Positions 24,133 through 35,482 of a stretch of DNA of 64,000 bases are shown piece by piece. The translations under genes and the position numbers were made by a program. Positions within the stretch are counted from its first letter, which is position 1. Each line of letters starts with the position of its first letter. Location: assembly GCA_963921195.1 (NCBI GenBank), contig OY992537.1, positions 246,394,414-246,458,413 on the forward strand. Direction: 5' to 3'. The notes below the pieces were generated by a model. The model did not search any database, was not told where the DNA came from, and saw only the letters and a program-made list of their open reading frames with translations. This DNA comes from Pegoplata infirma (Eukaryota > Arthropoda > Insecta > Diptera > Anthomyiidae).

Positions 24133-25470
24133 AATTCTCGTCGTCGTCCAGTACGCGGACTCCTACATGTAAGTGGTGATGGTTTGCGGGTAGTTGATGA
24201 CGAAACCAAGGGCCTTATTGTTGATCAAACTATTGAAAAAGTCAGCTTCTGTGCCCCCGATCGAAATCATGAGCGTGGCTTTAGTTATATTTGTCGCGAT
24301 GGCACCACACGTCGTTGGATGTGTCATGGTTTCTTAGCATGCAAGGACTCCGGAGAAAGGCTTTCTCACGCTGTGGGATGTGCCTTTGCTGTGTGTTTGG
24401 AACGTAAACAACGCCGTGACAAGGAATGCGGTGTAACAATGACTTTTGATACTAAAAACAATACATTCACACGAACAGGTTCATTTCGCCAGCAGACAAT
24501 GACGGAACGTTTTGCAAACAACGAACGGGGCATTGATACACCATCGGCTGCGGTCACACCACAGCCGAAACCATTCAATCCTTTTGCAATTGAACGTCCA
24601 CATGCTACACCCTCGATGCTGGAGCGACAGGGCTCATTTCGAGCTTTTAGCACAATTGGTAGTCAGTCACCTTTTAAGCGTCAGATGTCATTGCGCATCA
24701 ATGATCTTCCGTCCAACGCTGAGCGTCAGAAGGCGTTTCTTGTTGCAGCATCTGGTGCCGCCTTGACGTTATCAACACCCAATCGCAGCGTGTCGCCCAT
24801 TCCAGAGGTATCACCAGCCAGAGCTGGTTTAGAATTGGAAAACGGTGGTTTGGGCACCGCAGAAACTGTGAGCCAGCTTTGCCAAGAGCTCAGTCAGGGA
24901 CTGACGTTGCTTTCGCAAACAGACGCGGTGCTAGCGGCATCAAATGGTGCTGCCGATGATCTCAACTTTAACAATAACTTGAGCATTAATCAGAATATCA
25001 TTGCTGCTGAAAAGCAGTATCAAAAAGTAATCTCTTCACCAACCAGTACCAGTAGTTATGGTGTGGTTACACCTACAGCCCAAGTGATACCACGAATTGC
25101 TTCCGTTTCGCCTGCAGTACTTAACACACCTCCTCAGACACCGTCTAATACACCAACTCTTCCAACGAGTGCCGATAAAATCGCTCTAACGGAAGCAACA
25201 CTGCCGAAAGCCGATCAATGGTTGGGTCAAGTTGTGAAAAGCACATCGCCAGCTGCCATTAAAAAGGGACCGCTGCTGGTCAGCGCTGGACGCACACAAT
25301 CCATGAGCTCAGTACCAGGAACAGTTGATCCCTTCGATGCAGAGTGGGTGGCCGGTGTCACGAAACCACTGTCACCAGAGTTGCCTGCAACAAACACGCC
25401 GCTACACAGTACTAATCCATTTATTTCTCCACCGAAAGCACCAGCGCAATCATTCCAAGTGCAGCTATAA
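24133..25470 (+). CDS. numb: numb coding exon 3 (rest of PTB domain, C-terminal adaptor tail, stop)
   Basis: This exon encodes residues 111-555 and the TAA stop. The acceptor TTTGCAG ends at 24132; open sequence upstream of it (24058-24132) is intron, not protein. The PTB domain continues to about residue 205, including [19 protein letters not shown]. After it come [12 protein letters not shown], a conserved [12 protein letters not shown] block with NPF at 259-261, and [21 protein letters not shown]. The C-terminus holds DPF at 509-511 and NPF at 538-540, then ends [13 protein letters not shown] and NPF are alpha-adaptin and EH-domain binding motifs, consistent with Numb's role in clathrin-dependent endocytosis of Notch-pathway proteins. 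Total length of 555 is close to the Drosophila protein. No frameshift or internal stop is seen. Codon use is much less AT-rich than the flanks. Confidence 0.97.
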   Translation, partial: NSRRRPVRGLLHVSGDGLRVVDDETKGLIVDQTIEKVSFCAPDRNHERGFSYICRDGTTRRWMCHGFLACKDSGERLSHAVGCAFAVCLERKQRRDKECGVTMTFDTKNNTFTRTGSFRQQTMTERFANNERGIDTPSAAVTPQPKPFNPFAIERPHATPSMLERQGSFRAFSTIGSQSPFKRQMSLRINDLPSNAERQKAFLVAASGAALTLSTPNRSVSPIPEVSPARAGLELENGGLGTAETVSQLCQELSQGLTLLSQTDAVLAASNGAADDLNFNNNLSINQNIIAAEKQYQKVISSPTSTSSYGVVTPTAQVIPRIASVSPAVLNTPPQTPSNTPTLPTSADKIALTEATLPKADQWLGQVVKSTSPAAIKKGPLLVSAGRTQSMSSVPGTVDPFDAEWVAGVTKPLSPELPATNTPLHSTNPFISPPKAPAQSFQVQL

Positions 25471-26470
25471 GAGAGAAGCACTGCTACTGGGAAATATAAC
25501 TAGGCACCATATTTTTGAATGTGTGGGAAGAAGTGAAGTGTTGGACACGGCCACTTTTAAAACTTATTTATAAGCGTTGAATGAAAAATGAAAGAATGAT
25601 AAAGAAACGACAAAGAAAATTTAAAGCCGCTTTAAAAGACAACTTTGGCAAATTTTGTTACTTAATAATCGCTTAATTGATGTTACTTACTTTTCTATGT
25701 GTTAAAACAAATTATAAATTTTTATGATTTTTTATCAAAATAAGAAATATATACATATAGTACATACTTACATACATACATATATAATATATACAAGAAT
25801 ACAATGAATTCCAAAATCATTATTATTTACAAAAACAAAAAAAAAGCCTGACATTCATTTTCTTAAAGAAATTGAAAGACCAGATTCACTATACATATGA
25901 AATTTATTTTTATTATTATTATTATCTCACTGGAAAACTTACAACTTATGAACTAACTAACCAACCAATCAACTATCCAAACAATCAATCGTTTGTCATT
26001 CAACTGACTAAAGTTAATTGATTTGTAAGAGTTTCTTTTAATAACTTTTAATTTAACGTCCGCCTTCTTAATTTATCTTGTATCATCATCTATTATCAAT
26101 TGATTAATTTGTACAAAATGTATTATATTAAATTAAATTAATTTTAAAATTTTAATTTTTATTTACTTTTTTTTTGTTTGTTTTTAGATTAACATTATGT
26201 TGTATTACATACAAAACAAAAGAAAAATCAAGAAATTATAATAATAAAACAAATTTAAATAAATTTAAATTTTAAATAGTTATTTAAAAAAAATGTATTT
26301 GTTTTTAAATTAAATTAAAGCTAAAGAGAAGGTAATACGACACATGCATTGCCTGCATAAATATTAATTAACAAAAAAATATAAATAAAAATATATTAAA
26401 ACAAATATCACACAACACTATAATAAATTTATTTATAATTTTTTTAGGAAAATATATTTATGTGTAAATA
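25471..26470 (+). other. numb 3' UTR and candidate polyadenylation region
   Basis: Free of recognisable transposon ends for about 1 kb after the stop. Candidate poly(A) signals AATAAA lie at 26243-26248 and 26384-26389, among several in AT-rich sequence. A Pumilio-type octamer TGTAAATA is at 26463-26470. The actual 3' end cannot be set from sequence alone. Confidence 0.4.
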
Positions 26471-26537
26471 CATAGTAACATTTTTAAAAATTATACACCT
26501 CATAATCAATGCACCTAAATTTAAAAATATAAATTTC

Positions 26538-26853
26538 TACACTCAAAAAAAAACGAGCTAAAAATTGAAAAATAATTAAATAAAAAAATTGATACGACTT
26601 TAAAAAATCAAAAAAGTTCTCTGGTTAGGTCCAAAACTTTTTATTCATATCTTAAGAAAAAGTTTCTTTGGCAATAAGAATTTCTTCCATGCATTAGGGA
26701 ATTCCATTTTAGGAAACTATGAACTATTTAGCAGTAAATAAACTAAAATATTTAGCTTACAGTTTAGAAAATTTCAAAACTTTAATAAATTGTGGGAACT
26801 ATTTTTAAGAAAATTGTGTCCCAAAATTTAGTTAGGTGTTTTTTTGAGTGTTA
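26538..26853. mobile_element. TACACTCAAAAAAA...GAGTGTTA MITE downstream of numb
   Basis: Terminal words only; interior AT-rich. The same terminal style (TACACTCAAAA) recurs at 9508, 51619 and 62066. Confidence 0.4.
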
Positions 26854-28245
26854 AATCGGGACTAGACTGTATTTAGTTTTTGAAAATGGTTGTTTTCTTC
26901 CCTTCTAATACAACATTAAATGTACGTGATTTTACTGCATATTGTTGTTTGAAATAAAATATTTATAATTTATCATGAAAGAAGTTAAAAATAATCATTG
27001 GAGTGTTCACTCGAGTAAAAATGTTTATATGGGCACTTCCACCGAAAGGTCTACCAAGACCAAAAAACCAAAAGTTCTTGAAACGAATTTGTTTTAACAT
27101 ATTTTCATAGGAAAACAATCAAATTTAACTAACGTGAACAAATTTTACATTTATTCATAACCCATTTCGAGATATTCGAATGTAAAGTCGAGCAAGCGAA
27201 TTTTTTCTCATTGTGACATTTCTATTGCACCTTTTGTTTTGTTAAAAGTTCTTAAAGATAAGCATTAAATATTTACTTTTGCTTTTAAAAAATCTTTCTG
27301 GAGATACAAAGAGCTAAAAAAATGCATAACAAACTATGCAATTCAAAAAATAACGGTTAGTTTTTGCTATGCTTTATCACATATTTCGATGTCCCGTGCG
27401 ACATTGAAAAACAACATTTGTAATTAGTGCGACAAGTGGACATGACGAAAGTTCATCAAATATTGAGAACAAACACAGATTTTTATTACAATTAAAATAA
27501 AAAAAAAAAAATAATTAAAAAATAATAAAATCTGTGATCTTGGTTCTTATATAAAGTTGGTCACGTGCGACATGGTAAGTGTAGATTTTAAAATTTTGAA
27601 AAAATATTTTTTTCTTAAATAAATGATTTACTTATTTTAATACATTCTTTTAAATTATTTTTATATATATGAGTATAAACGGCGAAAAAAATAAAGAGAG
27701 ATGCAAACGGCGGAGAGAAAAGTTGAAGGAAGATGAAATGAAATTACAAGACAATAAATTAAACAAGTTGAAAAGTTAAATTCGACTAGGCGAATCTATG
27801 AATACCCTCCACAATGCCCTTTTTAAGTGAAAGTATATAACATTTTGGATTAGAAAAATTTAATGTTATGTAAAAAAATTTTTTAAAGTAATTTTTGAAA
27901 AAAAAAAAAAAATTATTTACTAAATTTTTTTTTGAGTGTAAAAATTTTTTTGAGTGTAAAACTTTTTCGAGTGTACAAAATTTTTGAGTGACAAAAATAC
28001 CTTGTAAAATAGTTTTGTGACTTACCAATGTTTTAAAAACATGTTTAACGGTTTTTCAACACTTGAATTTAAGGTGAAACTAATCTGAAATTCTCGGTTT
28101 TGCTAATAACTTTTGAACCACTGCACTGTGGGCCAGCATCCCTGAATTTTGGCCATAAATAGACCGCTTAACCTATATGTCAAAAAAGTATTGCATATGG
28201 GTGTTAAAGGATCGCTGATCACGATTCTGGAAAAACAAATTCAAA

Positions 28246-28870
28246 ATTCAAAATGGCGGATACAAAATGGCGGACATGATTTTTTAATTCTTTGTTTATT
28301 GTGTTTAATATAATCATTATCGATGTATTTGGGGTCGTTAATAACGAATATGAGCTCAGACTTTTAAAATTCAAAATGGCTGATCCAATATGGCGACAAA
28401 TTTAAAATTGTTTATATGTTGTCTCATTTGGCCAAAAACTTCGATTTTAATGGTTTTTCGGAAGTTAAAACTTATTTTGGAATTAAAGATTTGAAATTCA
28501 AAATGGCGGATCCAATATGGCGAATATGCTTTTGTAATTCTTAGCTAATTGTACTTAAATTAGTTATTTTTGATGTATTTAGGGTCAGTAATTACGAATA
28601 TGAGCTCCGATTTTTTAAATTCAAAATGGCGGATCCAATATGGCGTCAAATAAAATATTAAGTTTTTTTCTATGTTGTCTGATTTGGATTGTTTTTGGAA
28701 TGCCAAATCTGATTTAAGAATCAAATATTCAAAATAACGGATCCAATATGGCGGACAAGATATTTAAATTATTGATTAATGTTTCAAAATATCACTAGGA
28801 AATTATTGCACAACACGAATACGAACTCAGATTTTTTGAAATCAAAATGGCGGATCCAAAATTTCGGACA
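28246..28870. repeat. Six-unit tandem array of 'AAAATGGCGGATCCAATATGGCG' type, about 110-127 bp period
   Basis: Each unit carries one or two ATGGCG motifs separated by the phrase GGATCCAA (near 28250, 28375, 28500, 28622, 28738 and 28847), joined by related AT-rich text such as 'TTTTTAATTCTT...TGTATTT..GGTC'. It lies wholly inside the CACTGTG-ended element. Confidence 0.8.
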
Positions 28871-29151
28871 TAGCTTTTTAAAAAAATGTACAATGTTTAA
28901 ATTTCTAAGTTTTCATAAATCCCACTTTTTGCTTTTATCAGAAGATTTTAATAAAATATTTCTCTTTTAAATGCGTCAAAAAGTTCATATATTCAGTGGC
29001 TCATTTAAGAGAGAACTTTTTTATTTCCAATAAGCATTTGCCATCCTAAATGTACAAATAATGCTGAAAGCTTACAATTTCGTAAAAAATATTAAAAATG
29101 CTATTGCCAAAATATGCCCGCATAAATGCGTTACCAGCTTTAATGTTTAGC

Positions 29152-29397
29152 ATGGACGCTGGTCACGTGAATTACTCGTGATCGAAAGTGAGCGTGATTA
29201 AAATTTTTTGTTCGTGAGTGATAAGTAAGTGAGACAATTTTTTGCGTGAGTAATTCGTAGTGAGTGCAATTTTTTTGCGTGAGTCAAAATTATTTAATTG
29301 TATTGATTCAGTGTGAGAAAAAAAACGGTTGAGTAAATTATGTTTTTTTTCGTGAGCGTGAGTCAACGTGAGTCCAAATTCACTCACGTGCCCATCA
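29152..29397. mobile_element. Degenerate fragment of the GTGAGT-rich hAT family
   Basis: Repeated GTGAGTG/CACTCACGTG text with an end reading CACTCACGTGCCCAT, as in the complete copy at 32422-32982. The left end is diverged and no clear duplication is visible. Confidence 0.45.
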
Positions 29398-30649
29398 GCA
29401 GTTATCACGCCAATGTTGTCAAAGTGAGTCATTTTTTATTAGAAATCAATAGAAAAGAAAAATATCGAAAAATGTTGAAGTTCCATTTTAGGGCATTTCT
29501 AAACGTCATATTTTGGTTTATTGCCTCTAGATCAAAAGTTTATGAACGGTCGCACAGGGTCGCAAAAATGTGAATAGAATACGTTGTCAGAGACAGATCG
29601 TAGTTGGAGGTTTGTCAATATCGTTTGGACTTTTTTGGACTTTGGTGTTGAAAAAAGGCGGATTTCAACAAAAGTATGAATTTCCATAATTTATTTAAAA
29701 AAAATATGCTTATAGCTTACTTTTTGGCAGTTTATATCATGTGTTGAACAAACAGGTATGTATTTAGGAGAACTTCACCGAAAATTTGAAAAAATATTGT
29801 GTCGAAGTAAAAAAAAAAATTATTTGTTTCATAAATAAAAAATATAAAAAAAATCTCAAACATTGACTTTAACCTCACGCAGAAAAAAAACTTTAAGCTA
29901 TAATAAAAAGATATTAAAGGTGGACAAAGTTCAAGATGTCGACATTCCGAAAAAATATTTTTAAATATGTGTTGCCTTACAGACCTTATTGGCCAAAAAA
30001 TGGAAATCCTGGCCCACAGTGCACTGAACCGATTTGGCTGAAATTCAATACGAACCAGACCAGGGGAACGAAAAATATATATGTCAAGTTTTCTAAGCAT
30101 ATTTATTTATAATTTGTTAAAAAAGAACAACAAAAAAACATAAATATGATGATGGAAAAAACGGTCCCGTGCGACATGTCCCGTGCGACAGTGATTAAAG
30201 TTAAATTAAAAAAAAAGTAGAAATAATTTTGAGGTAAAATTTTACAACTTTTAAGAGACATTATAAGCCAACATTACAAAATTAGTCGCATTGTGATATT
30301 GCCTCAGGTTTCGCTGAAATCACATTTTTGATTGATAGTCGCGAAAACGACTTCTGTTTTTTGTACCGTGCGAATGGTTGTCTTTTTTGCGATTATCTCG
30401 AAAGCTTGAAACAATTTTCAAAATCCACCTGAGCAACAATTATAGAGCTAGTTAAGAGCTATAAGTTTCCCCTTTTGTCAAGAAAAAAAATCTTTTTATT
30501 TTGACTTCTTTTTCAACTTTAATGTGTGCAACGGTCACGTTCGACATGATGGAATTGCCCATATACATAAATTCTTATATATCACATCTGATTCGAGATT
30601 TTAAAGATCAGCTCTGATTCGATTAAGATCAGTGCTGATCAGAAATTTG

Positions 30650-30823
30650 AAAGATCAGAACTGATACGAATAATTGATCGCTAAGATTAAATCAGTTTAA
30701 ATCGGTCGAATAAAATTTCATCCAAAAAATGGGTTTATCTAATTATATAAACCCATTTTCCGGATGAAATTGCATCCGTCCGATTAAAACTGATCTAATC
30801 TTAGCGATCCATTTTTCGGATCA
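30650..30823. repeat. Foldback MITE made of GATCAG / CGATTAA words
   Basis: TTGATCGCTAAGATTA, TTTCATCC and AAATGGGTTTAT are mirrored by ATAAACCCATTTT, GGATGAAATT and TAATCTTAGCGATC around a centre near 30735. A hAT inserted at its right end (30832). Confidence 0.7.
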
Positions 30824-30831
30824 GTACTGAT

Positions 30832-31600
30832 TAGAGTGGTCAACCGATTAAGAATTATTCGATTAATCGGTCAAACAAAACCACACTCTTGTTCGATTAA
30901 TTTAAAAATGAGGATTTTCGAATAACAAATGAATCGATTAATTTATGTGAATTAATCAAACAATTATTTTTTTTTTCTATACCGTCCAACTACAGTATCG
31001 AAATGTCGGTCTAGGACCCTATAAAATATATATTATTGATCAGTGATCGATTCTTAGCCATTCTAGCGATGCCCGTCTATGGAGGGCAAAATAAAGTTTG
31101 AAGTTTGGCACGATTATGTCTTATGGCCATAGGCTGGTTAAGTTCAATGCCAAAATCGGACATGGGGAAAATGTTCCACCTTAAAGAACTAAAAACAAAA
31201 TTTTTTTTGAATTTTTTTAGAATTTTTTTGTATATTTGTTCCACAAATGAAATATCTTTATGCGATATAAAGTTCATTGCATTTGGACCAAGATGATTAG
31301 GAAATGCTATATAGAAATATTATAGAAAATAATGCAAAATAATGATAAAAGTGTTTTTAGGCGTAAATTTCCTAAAAATAAATTTGTAAACATTTATGAA
31401 ATGGTTTCCTCTAAGGAGTTTTACGCCTAAGGAGTTAAGTTTTTTATGCATTTTTTACATACAAAATGCCCACTTTTTTATTCGTTATTCTCTTCGATTA
31501 ATCGATTAATTTTTAAAATTTATTTATTTGATCGAACGAAAAAAAAAACATTATTTGAATTATTCCAACAAAGTTGAAAGGCGAATAATTGACAACTCTA
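30832..31600. mobile_element. hAT element with TAGAGTTGTCAA ends
   Basis: TAGAGTGGTCAACC at the left, inverted TAGAGTTGTCAATTATTCG at the right; perfect 8-bp duplication GTACTGAT (30824-30831, 31601-31608). Body rich in 'ATTCGATTAATCG' in both orientations; contains a Helentron-like fragment. Confidence 0.88.
30977..31290 (-). mobile_element. Helentron-like fragment nested in a hAT element
   Basis: CTATACCGTCCAACTACAG, GGTCTAGGACCCTATAAA, GATCAGTGATCGATTC and GCGATGCCCGTC. The hairpin terminus is missing. Confidence 0.5.
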
Positions 31601-31689
31601 GTACTGATCCTTCAAATTTTAACTAGGGCAGGAAAAATACTGTTTTAATTAATACTCCTGAATTTGGTTTGGACTTTGGACCATGGGTT

Positions 31690-31925
31690 CTGAAATAAAA
31701 CCCTATACCGCTCCTATCGACATGAAGTTCAGTCCGTCTTGTCCGTTGAAAACACGCTAACTTTCAAAAGTTTGTGGGAGAATAACAAGAGCAAGCTGCT
31801 GAGGCTTGGCATTTATATTTGTCATTCTCCAGGTCAGATTGATGTTTCAGCTAAATCGGTACAGTGGTTTAAAAGTAATATGCAAAATTATGAATTTTAT
31901 ATGGGTTTTATCCCGAATTGACTTG
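31690..31925 (-). mobile_element. Internal fragment of a Helentron-like repeat
   Basis: GTCCGTTGAAAACACGCTAAC, TTTCAAAAG and AAATCGGTACAGTGGTT match the middle of other copies. Both termini are absent. Confidence 0.45.
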
Positions 31926-32421
31926 TAAAAAAAATTTTTGTAAAAAAAAATTTTTGTAACGCAAAAAAAATTTTAAGTAAAAAAGATTTTACATTAAAAA
32001 AAAATATACATTTTTTTTTCAAGCGATTGTTTGTCAGATGTTGGTAGCTACTGTATTTGAATTTTGGCAAACTCAAAAGTGAAATCTTTATATGGGCCCA
32101 TAGAGTATTTCTTTGCAAAATATTAGGAAAATCTAAAGACCGTCGGTTTCTCATGGAATGGCCGATATATATTTTTTTTTTAATCTTTTAAATTTCCTGC
32201 ACAAATTTCCCGGGAAAGCGGGGAGAAATACGACAAATTTCCCTCGAAATTATTTTAAGAAAGGTTAGGGGTCATTATTGTTATATCATTTAAGTAATGT
32301 TTGCAAAGCTGTATCTTAAAAAAAAGAAATTTTTTAAAGATATATCGCAATTAATATTATAGAAAACGAGTTTTAAGTTTTCATTTGAAATGGTTTTAAA
32401 TTGAAAAAGACCGGTAGGTAC

Positions 32422-32982
32422 TAGAGATGGGCACATGAGCAGATTAGAGCGTGATTCACGTGATTCACGCGTGATCACGCGTGAGTGTGACTGAATTCAA
32501 ATTTACTCACGTGATTGTGAGTGAGTGTGAGTGGAGAAAAAAATTGCGTGAGTGAGTGTGCGTGATTAAAATTTTTGGGTGAGTGAGTGTGCGTGAGTCG
32601 ATTTTTTTGCGTGAGTTTGCGTGATTTATTTTCTCTTCATATTTCCTTTTGTATCAAAAAAAGCAACAAAAAAATTGTAAAATTTGGCTTAACTTACGAT
32701 TTCGTACCCAAAAAAAAATGTAAAATTTCAATCAACTGCAAATTTTGCTGAAAATTTTGACAGATTTTTGAAATTTTAGTTTTTGAAATTTTTTTTTGTG
32801 TAAATAAGAGTTTCGTGAGCGTGAGTCAAAGTGAGTGTGAGTGAAGCTTGCGTGAGTGCACGTGAGTGTGAGTTGTATTAATTTTACTCACGTGGTTGTG
32901 AGTGAGTGTGAGTAGAAAAAATATGCTCGTGAGGGAGTGTGCGTGATGCAAAAATTCCTGTCCACTCACGCGCCCATCTCTA
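32422..32982. mobile_element. hAT element with TAGAGATGGGC ends, GTGAGT-rich
   Basis: Perfect inverted TAGAGATGGGC ends. Left duplication GTAGGTAC at 32414-32421, right at 32983-32990. The body is composed of GTGAGTGTGAGT and CACGTGATTCACGCGTGATCACG words, strongly strand-asymmetric and hairpin-prone. 561 bp. Confidence 0.9.
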
Positions 32983-32990
32983 GTAGGTAC

Positions 32991-33709
32991 CACGGTTGGG
33001 AAATGTGGCACAATAGTGCCATTTTTGGCACTATTGAATGGTCAGTGGCACCACAAATGACAGTTTTGGCCCTTTTTCATTCTTTCCGAATATTGTCAAA
33101 ATTTATTTAAAATTAATAAAAAAAATATATTTTTACTAAAACTTAATTATGTAATACAAACACGAAAAAAGGATCAGTTGTTCCCCTTTTAAAAACCCTA
33201 CCATTTTTTGCAACAATGTAAGTTTTTGTTTTCTTTAAATTAAGATTTAAAAGTTAGTGTAACACGATTACCCTGAAGGTAATTGATTGGTCCTACAGGA
33301 AAATTGATCCGAAAAACCTATCTATGCCTGATTCAACAAGGACTAGTAATAGAATACTAGTGCTAAGGCCTGTAAAAATATGTCAAGGGATCTGAAAGAT
33401 CAGTTCGCGACAAGTACTGGGACATATCACAAGGTGTTTATTAAGGTGCTAATTAGTGACAGGTCCCTTTCGTACAAAAGTACCACTTTAAGACCGGTCC
33501 TCGACTGGTCACCTTTCCCGCAGGGATGATTTTACTGTCAAAACTGGCAGTACTTTTTATGCTGTAATAAAAAGTACTAAAAACGTCAAAATATTTAAAA
33601 AAAACTAATTTGTTGGCCCTATTCAACCTATTTTGGCCCTATTCAACCTATTTTGGCCCTTTTCGCCTTCAACTTGGCACTAATTGAAAATTCTCAAATA
33701 CCAACACTG
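32991..33709. mobile_element. hAT element with CA(C/G)(G/T)GTTGG ends, copy 1
   Basis: Left CACGGTTGGGAAAT, right inverted CAGTGTTGGTATTT. Duplication GTAGGTAC shared with the preceding element on the left and repeated at 33710-33717. Interior has paired 'TTTTGGCCCTTTT' and 'TTGGCACTA' words. Confidence 0.9.
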
Positions 33710-33717
33710 GTAGGTAC

Positions 33718-34273
33718 CTGCTCTATTTGCTTCTAAATCGGTGAGTTTAAATGATTTTAATACCATTTTGTTTAAACAGTATAAAGCATGATAAAGCGAA
33801 TAATTCTGCATCATTAACTCATCTTTGCGTTTTTTGGCAAATTTTTTGGGTAAGCTCTTATTGGTTCCTGAAATATAAATGTAAAAAAACTAATGAAAAT
33901 ATTTCTAAAATTTATATTTTTTTTAGTAAACCCAATACCATTTTTAATGCAAAAAGTTTTGACCTCGAGGTTTAAAAACTTTTGAAGATATTCACAACTA
34001 TGCCAGACCACATTTATGTGGTTTTTATTATCTGTTCACTTTTCGAGGCACCATATTTTCGGAACCATAAAGCCGCATTCACAATGTTGTAGTACTCCAA
34101 TCTGTGGAAAATTTTATACCTTTCCCTTTTGCACTTTCATATTTTTGAATTTGTCTATCCTTTTTCAATCCACTCCATAGTCAAACATGTTCTACTCTGG
34201 AGTTCCAATCTGGAGTTACCTCTGTTAACCGTTAACATAGAATAAATACACCCCTGTAAAAGTGCCATCACTA
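33718..34273. other. Intergenic sequence
   Basis: No terminal repeats and no convincing coding sequence. Confidence 0.4.
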
Positions 34274-34404
34274 AGGGCCAGTTTACAGAAGGCGAACGCT
34301 ACACACGAACGAACATTTTACATGTATTTTGTTGTTGTTACAATAACAAAACACATGCAAAATTTTCGTTCATGTGTATCGTTCGCCTTCTGTAATCTGG
34401 CACT
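34274..34404. mobile_element. Palindromic MITE, about 131 bp
   Basis: GCCAGTTTACAGAAGGCGAACG... at the left is mirrored by CGTTCGCCTTCTGTAATCTGGC at the right, with TTTTGTTGTTGTTACAATAACAAAAC at the centre. One continuous hairpin. Confidence 0.8.
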
Positions 34405-34419
34405 AATAATGTCATTTAA

Positions 34420-35105
34420 AACAAGTAGAAAAATTAAATTCGACTTGGCCGAATCTATGAATACCCTCCACAATGCCCTTTTTAAGTTATAGTAAATTTT
34501 CTAGAGTGAAAAAATAACATTTTTGATTAGAAATATTTTATTTTGTGTAAAAAAACTTTTTATTTTAACTAATTTTTGAAAAAAAAAAAAAATAATTTAC
34601 TAAATGTTTTTTTGAGTGTAAAATTTTTTTTGAGTGTAAATTTTTTTTTTGAGTGTATTTTTTTTCTTTTAGTGTAAAAATATTTCTGAGTGACAAAAAT
34701 GCGATGTAAAATATTTTTGTGACTTACCAATGTTTTTAAAACATGTTTAACGGGTTTTCAACACGTGAATTTAAGGTGAGGCGAATCTGAAATTTACGGT
34801 TTTCCTAATAACTTTTGAACCACTGGACCGATTCGGCTGAAATTTAAAACGAACTGGACCTGAAGACGGACAAATATATATGCCACACTTCAGCACCCTC
34901 AGGATTGCCGTTCGAAAGTTACCGTGTGTTTTATCTCGTAAATTCCAAAAAAACCCTTGCCGAAATTCACTCATTTGCTCATAACTTTTGAACCACTGGA
35001 CCGATTTCGCTGGATTGCAATACCAACCTGACCAGGTAAATGCCCAACATATATGCCAAACTTCAGGAGCCTCCGTAAAGTCTTTCAAAAGTTAGCGTGT
35101 TTTCA

Positions 35106-35139
<34 letters not shown>

Positions 35140-35336
35140 GGACAGACGGACGGACGGACGGACGGACGGACGGACGGACGGACGGACGGACGGACATCGC
35201 TAGATCGTCTTAAAATCGATCGAGGATCATGAATATATATACTTTATGGGGTCCTAGACCAATATTTCGAGGTGTTACAAACGGAATGACAAACTTATAT
35301 ATACCCTCTATCACTAGAGTGGAGGGTATAAAAAAA
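34420..35336 (+). mobile_element. Helentron-like repeat with long GACA/GACG run
   Basis: Begins AACAAGTAGAAAAATTAAATTCG and ends GGAGGGTATAAAAA. A simple run of CAGA then CGGA tetranucleotides spans 35108-35193. A 105-codon antisense frame inside is the ordinary chance frame of this repeat. Confidence 0.72.
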
Positions 35337-35365
35337 TAAACAAAACAAAAAATGTTATATTGAAA

Positions 35366-35482
35366 GCCCCTTATTCATATTCAAATTTGAACACTTTATA
35401 ACAGGTTTATAAAACAGATTTCCATACGAAATTCGTTTTATAAACCTGTTATAAGTTTGTTAATTTCAATATGAATAAGGGC
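35366..35482. mobile_element. Palindromic MITE, about 117 bp
   Basis: GCCCCTTATTCATATT, then ATAACAGGTTTATAAAAC, mirrored by GTTTTATAAACCTGTTAT and AATATGAATAAGGGC. Near-perfect hairpin with a short loop. Confidence 0.8.

Larger units (their letters stand above)
28124..30021. mobile_element. 1.9-kb non-autonomous element with CACTGTG ends and 5-bp duplication (Transib-like)
   Basis: The ends are CACTGTGGGCCAG at the left and its exact inverse at the right, with a second shared block TTTTGGCC further in. It is flanked by a direct CACTG duplication (28119-28123, 30022-30026) and interrupts a Helentron-like repeat whose other copies read straight through (GAACCACTGAACCG). CACWGTG termini plus a 5-bp duplication are the Transib signature. 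No transposase is seen. Inside are a 'ATGGCGGATCC' repeat cluster and a fragment of a GTGAGT-rich hAT. Confidence 0.6.
27762..30110 (+). mobile_element. Helentron/DINE-like repeat, split by the CACTGTG element
   Basis: It begins AACAAGTTGAAAAGTTAAATTCG, with the TTCGACTAGGCGAA hairpin and 'TACCCTCCACAATG'. It runs to 28123 and resumes at 30022 with 'AACCGATTTGGCTGAAATTC' as in other copies. The distal GTCCGTC portion is missing. Confidence 0.65.
27026..30565. mobile_element. Outer element with TATATGGGCA ends, nested host of a Helentron-like repeat
   Basis: TATATGGGCA then TTCCA at the left is inverted at the right (TGGAATTGCCCATATA). Near both ends the phrase GTCCCGTGCGACA recurs (27391, 30164, 30178), with variants at about 27425, 27560 and 30363, which ties the two halves together. 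The middle is occupied by a Helentron-like repeat itself split by the CACTGTG element. No target duplication could be read. Confidence 0.45.

Noticed and set aside
24366..25481. Antisense and alternative-frame open frames over numb exon 3
   Set aside because: They are shadows of the less AT-rich numb coding sequence.
29732..30100. 122-codon open frame on the minus strand
   Set aside because: It crosses the boundary between the CACTGTG element and the Helentron-like repeat, so it is a chance frame with no family resemblance.
34771..35088. 105-codon open frame on the minus strand
   Set aside because: It lies inside a Helentron-like repeat; parallel frames occur by chance in sister copies and are broken in most.
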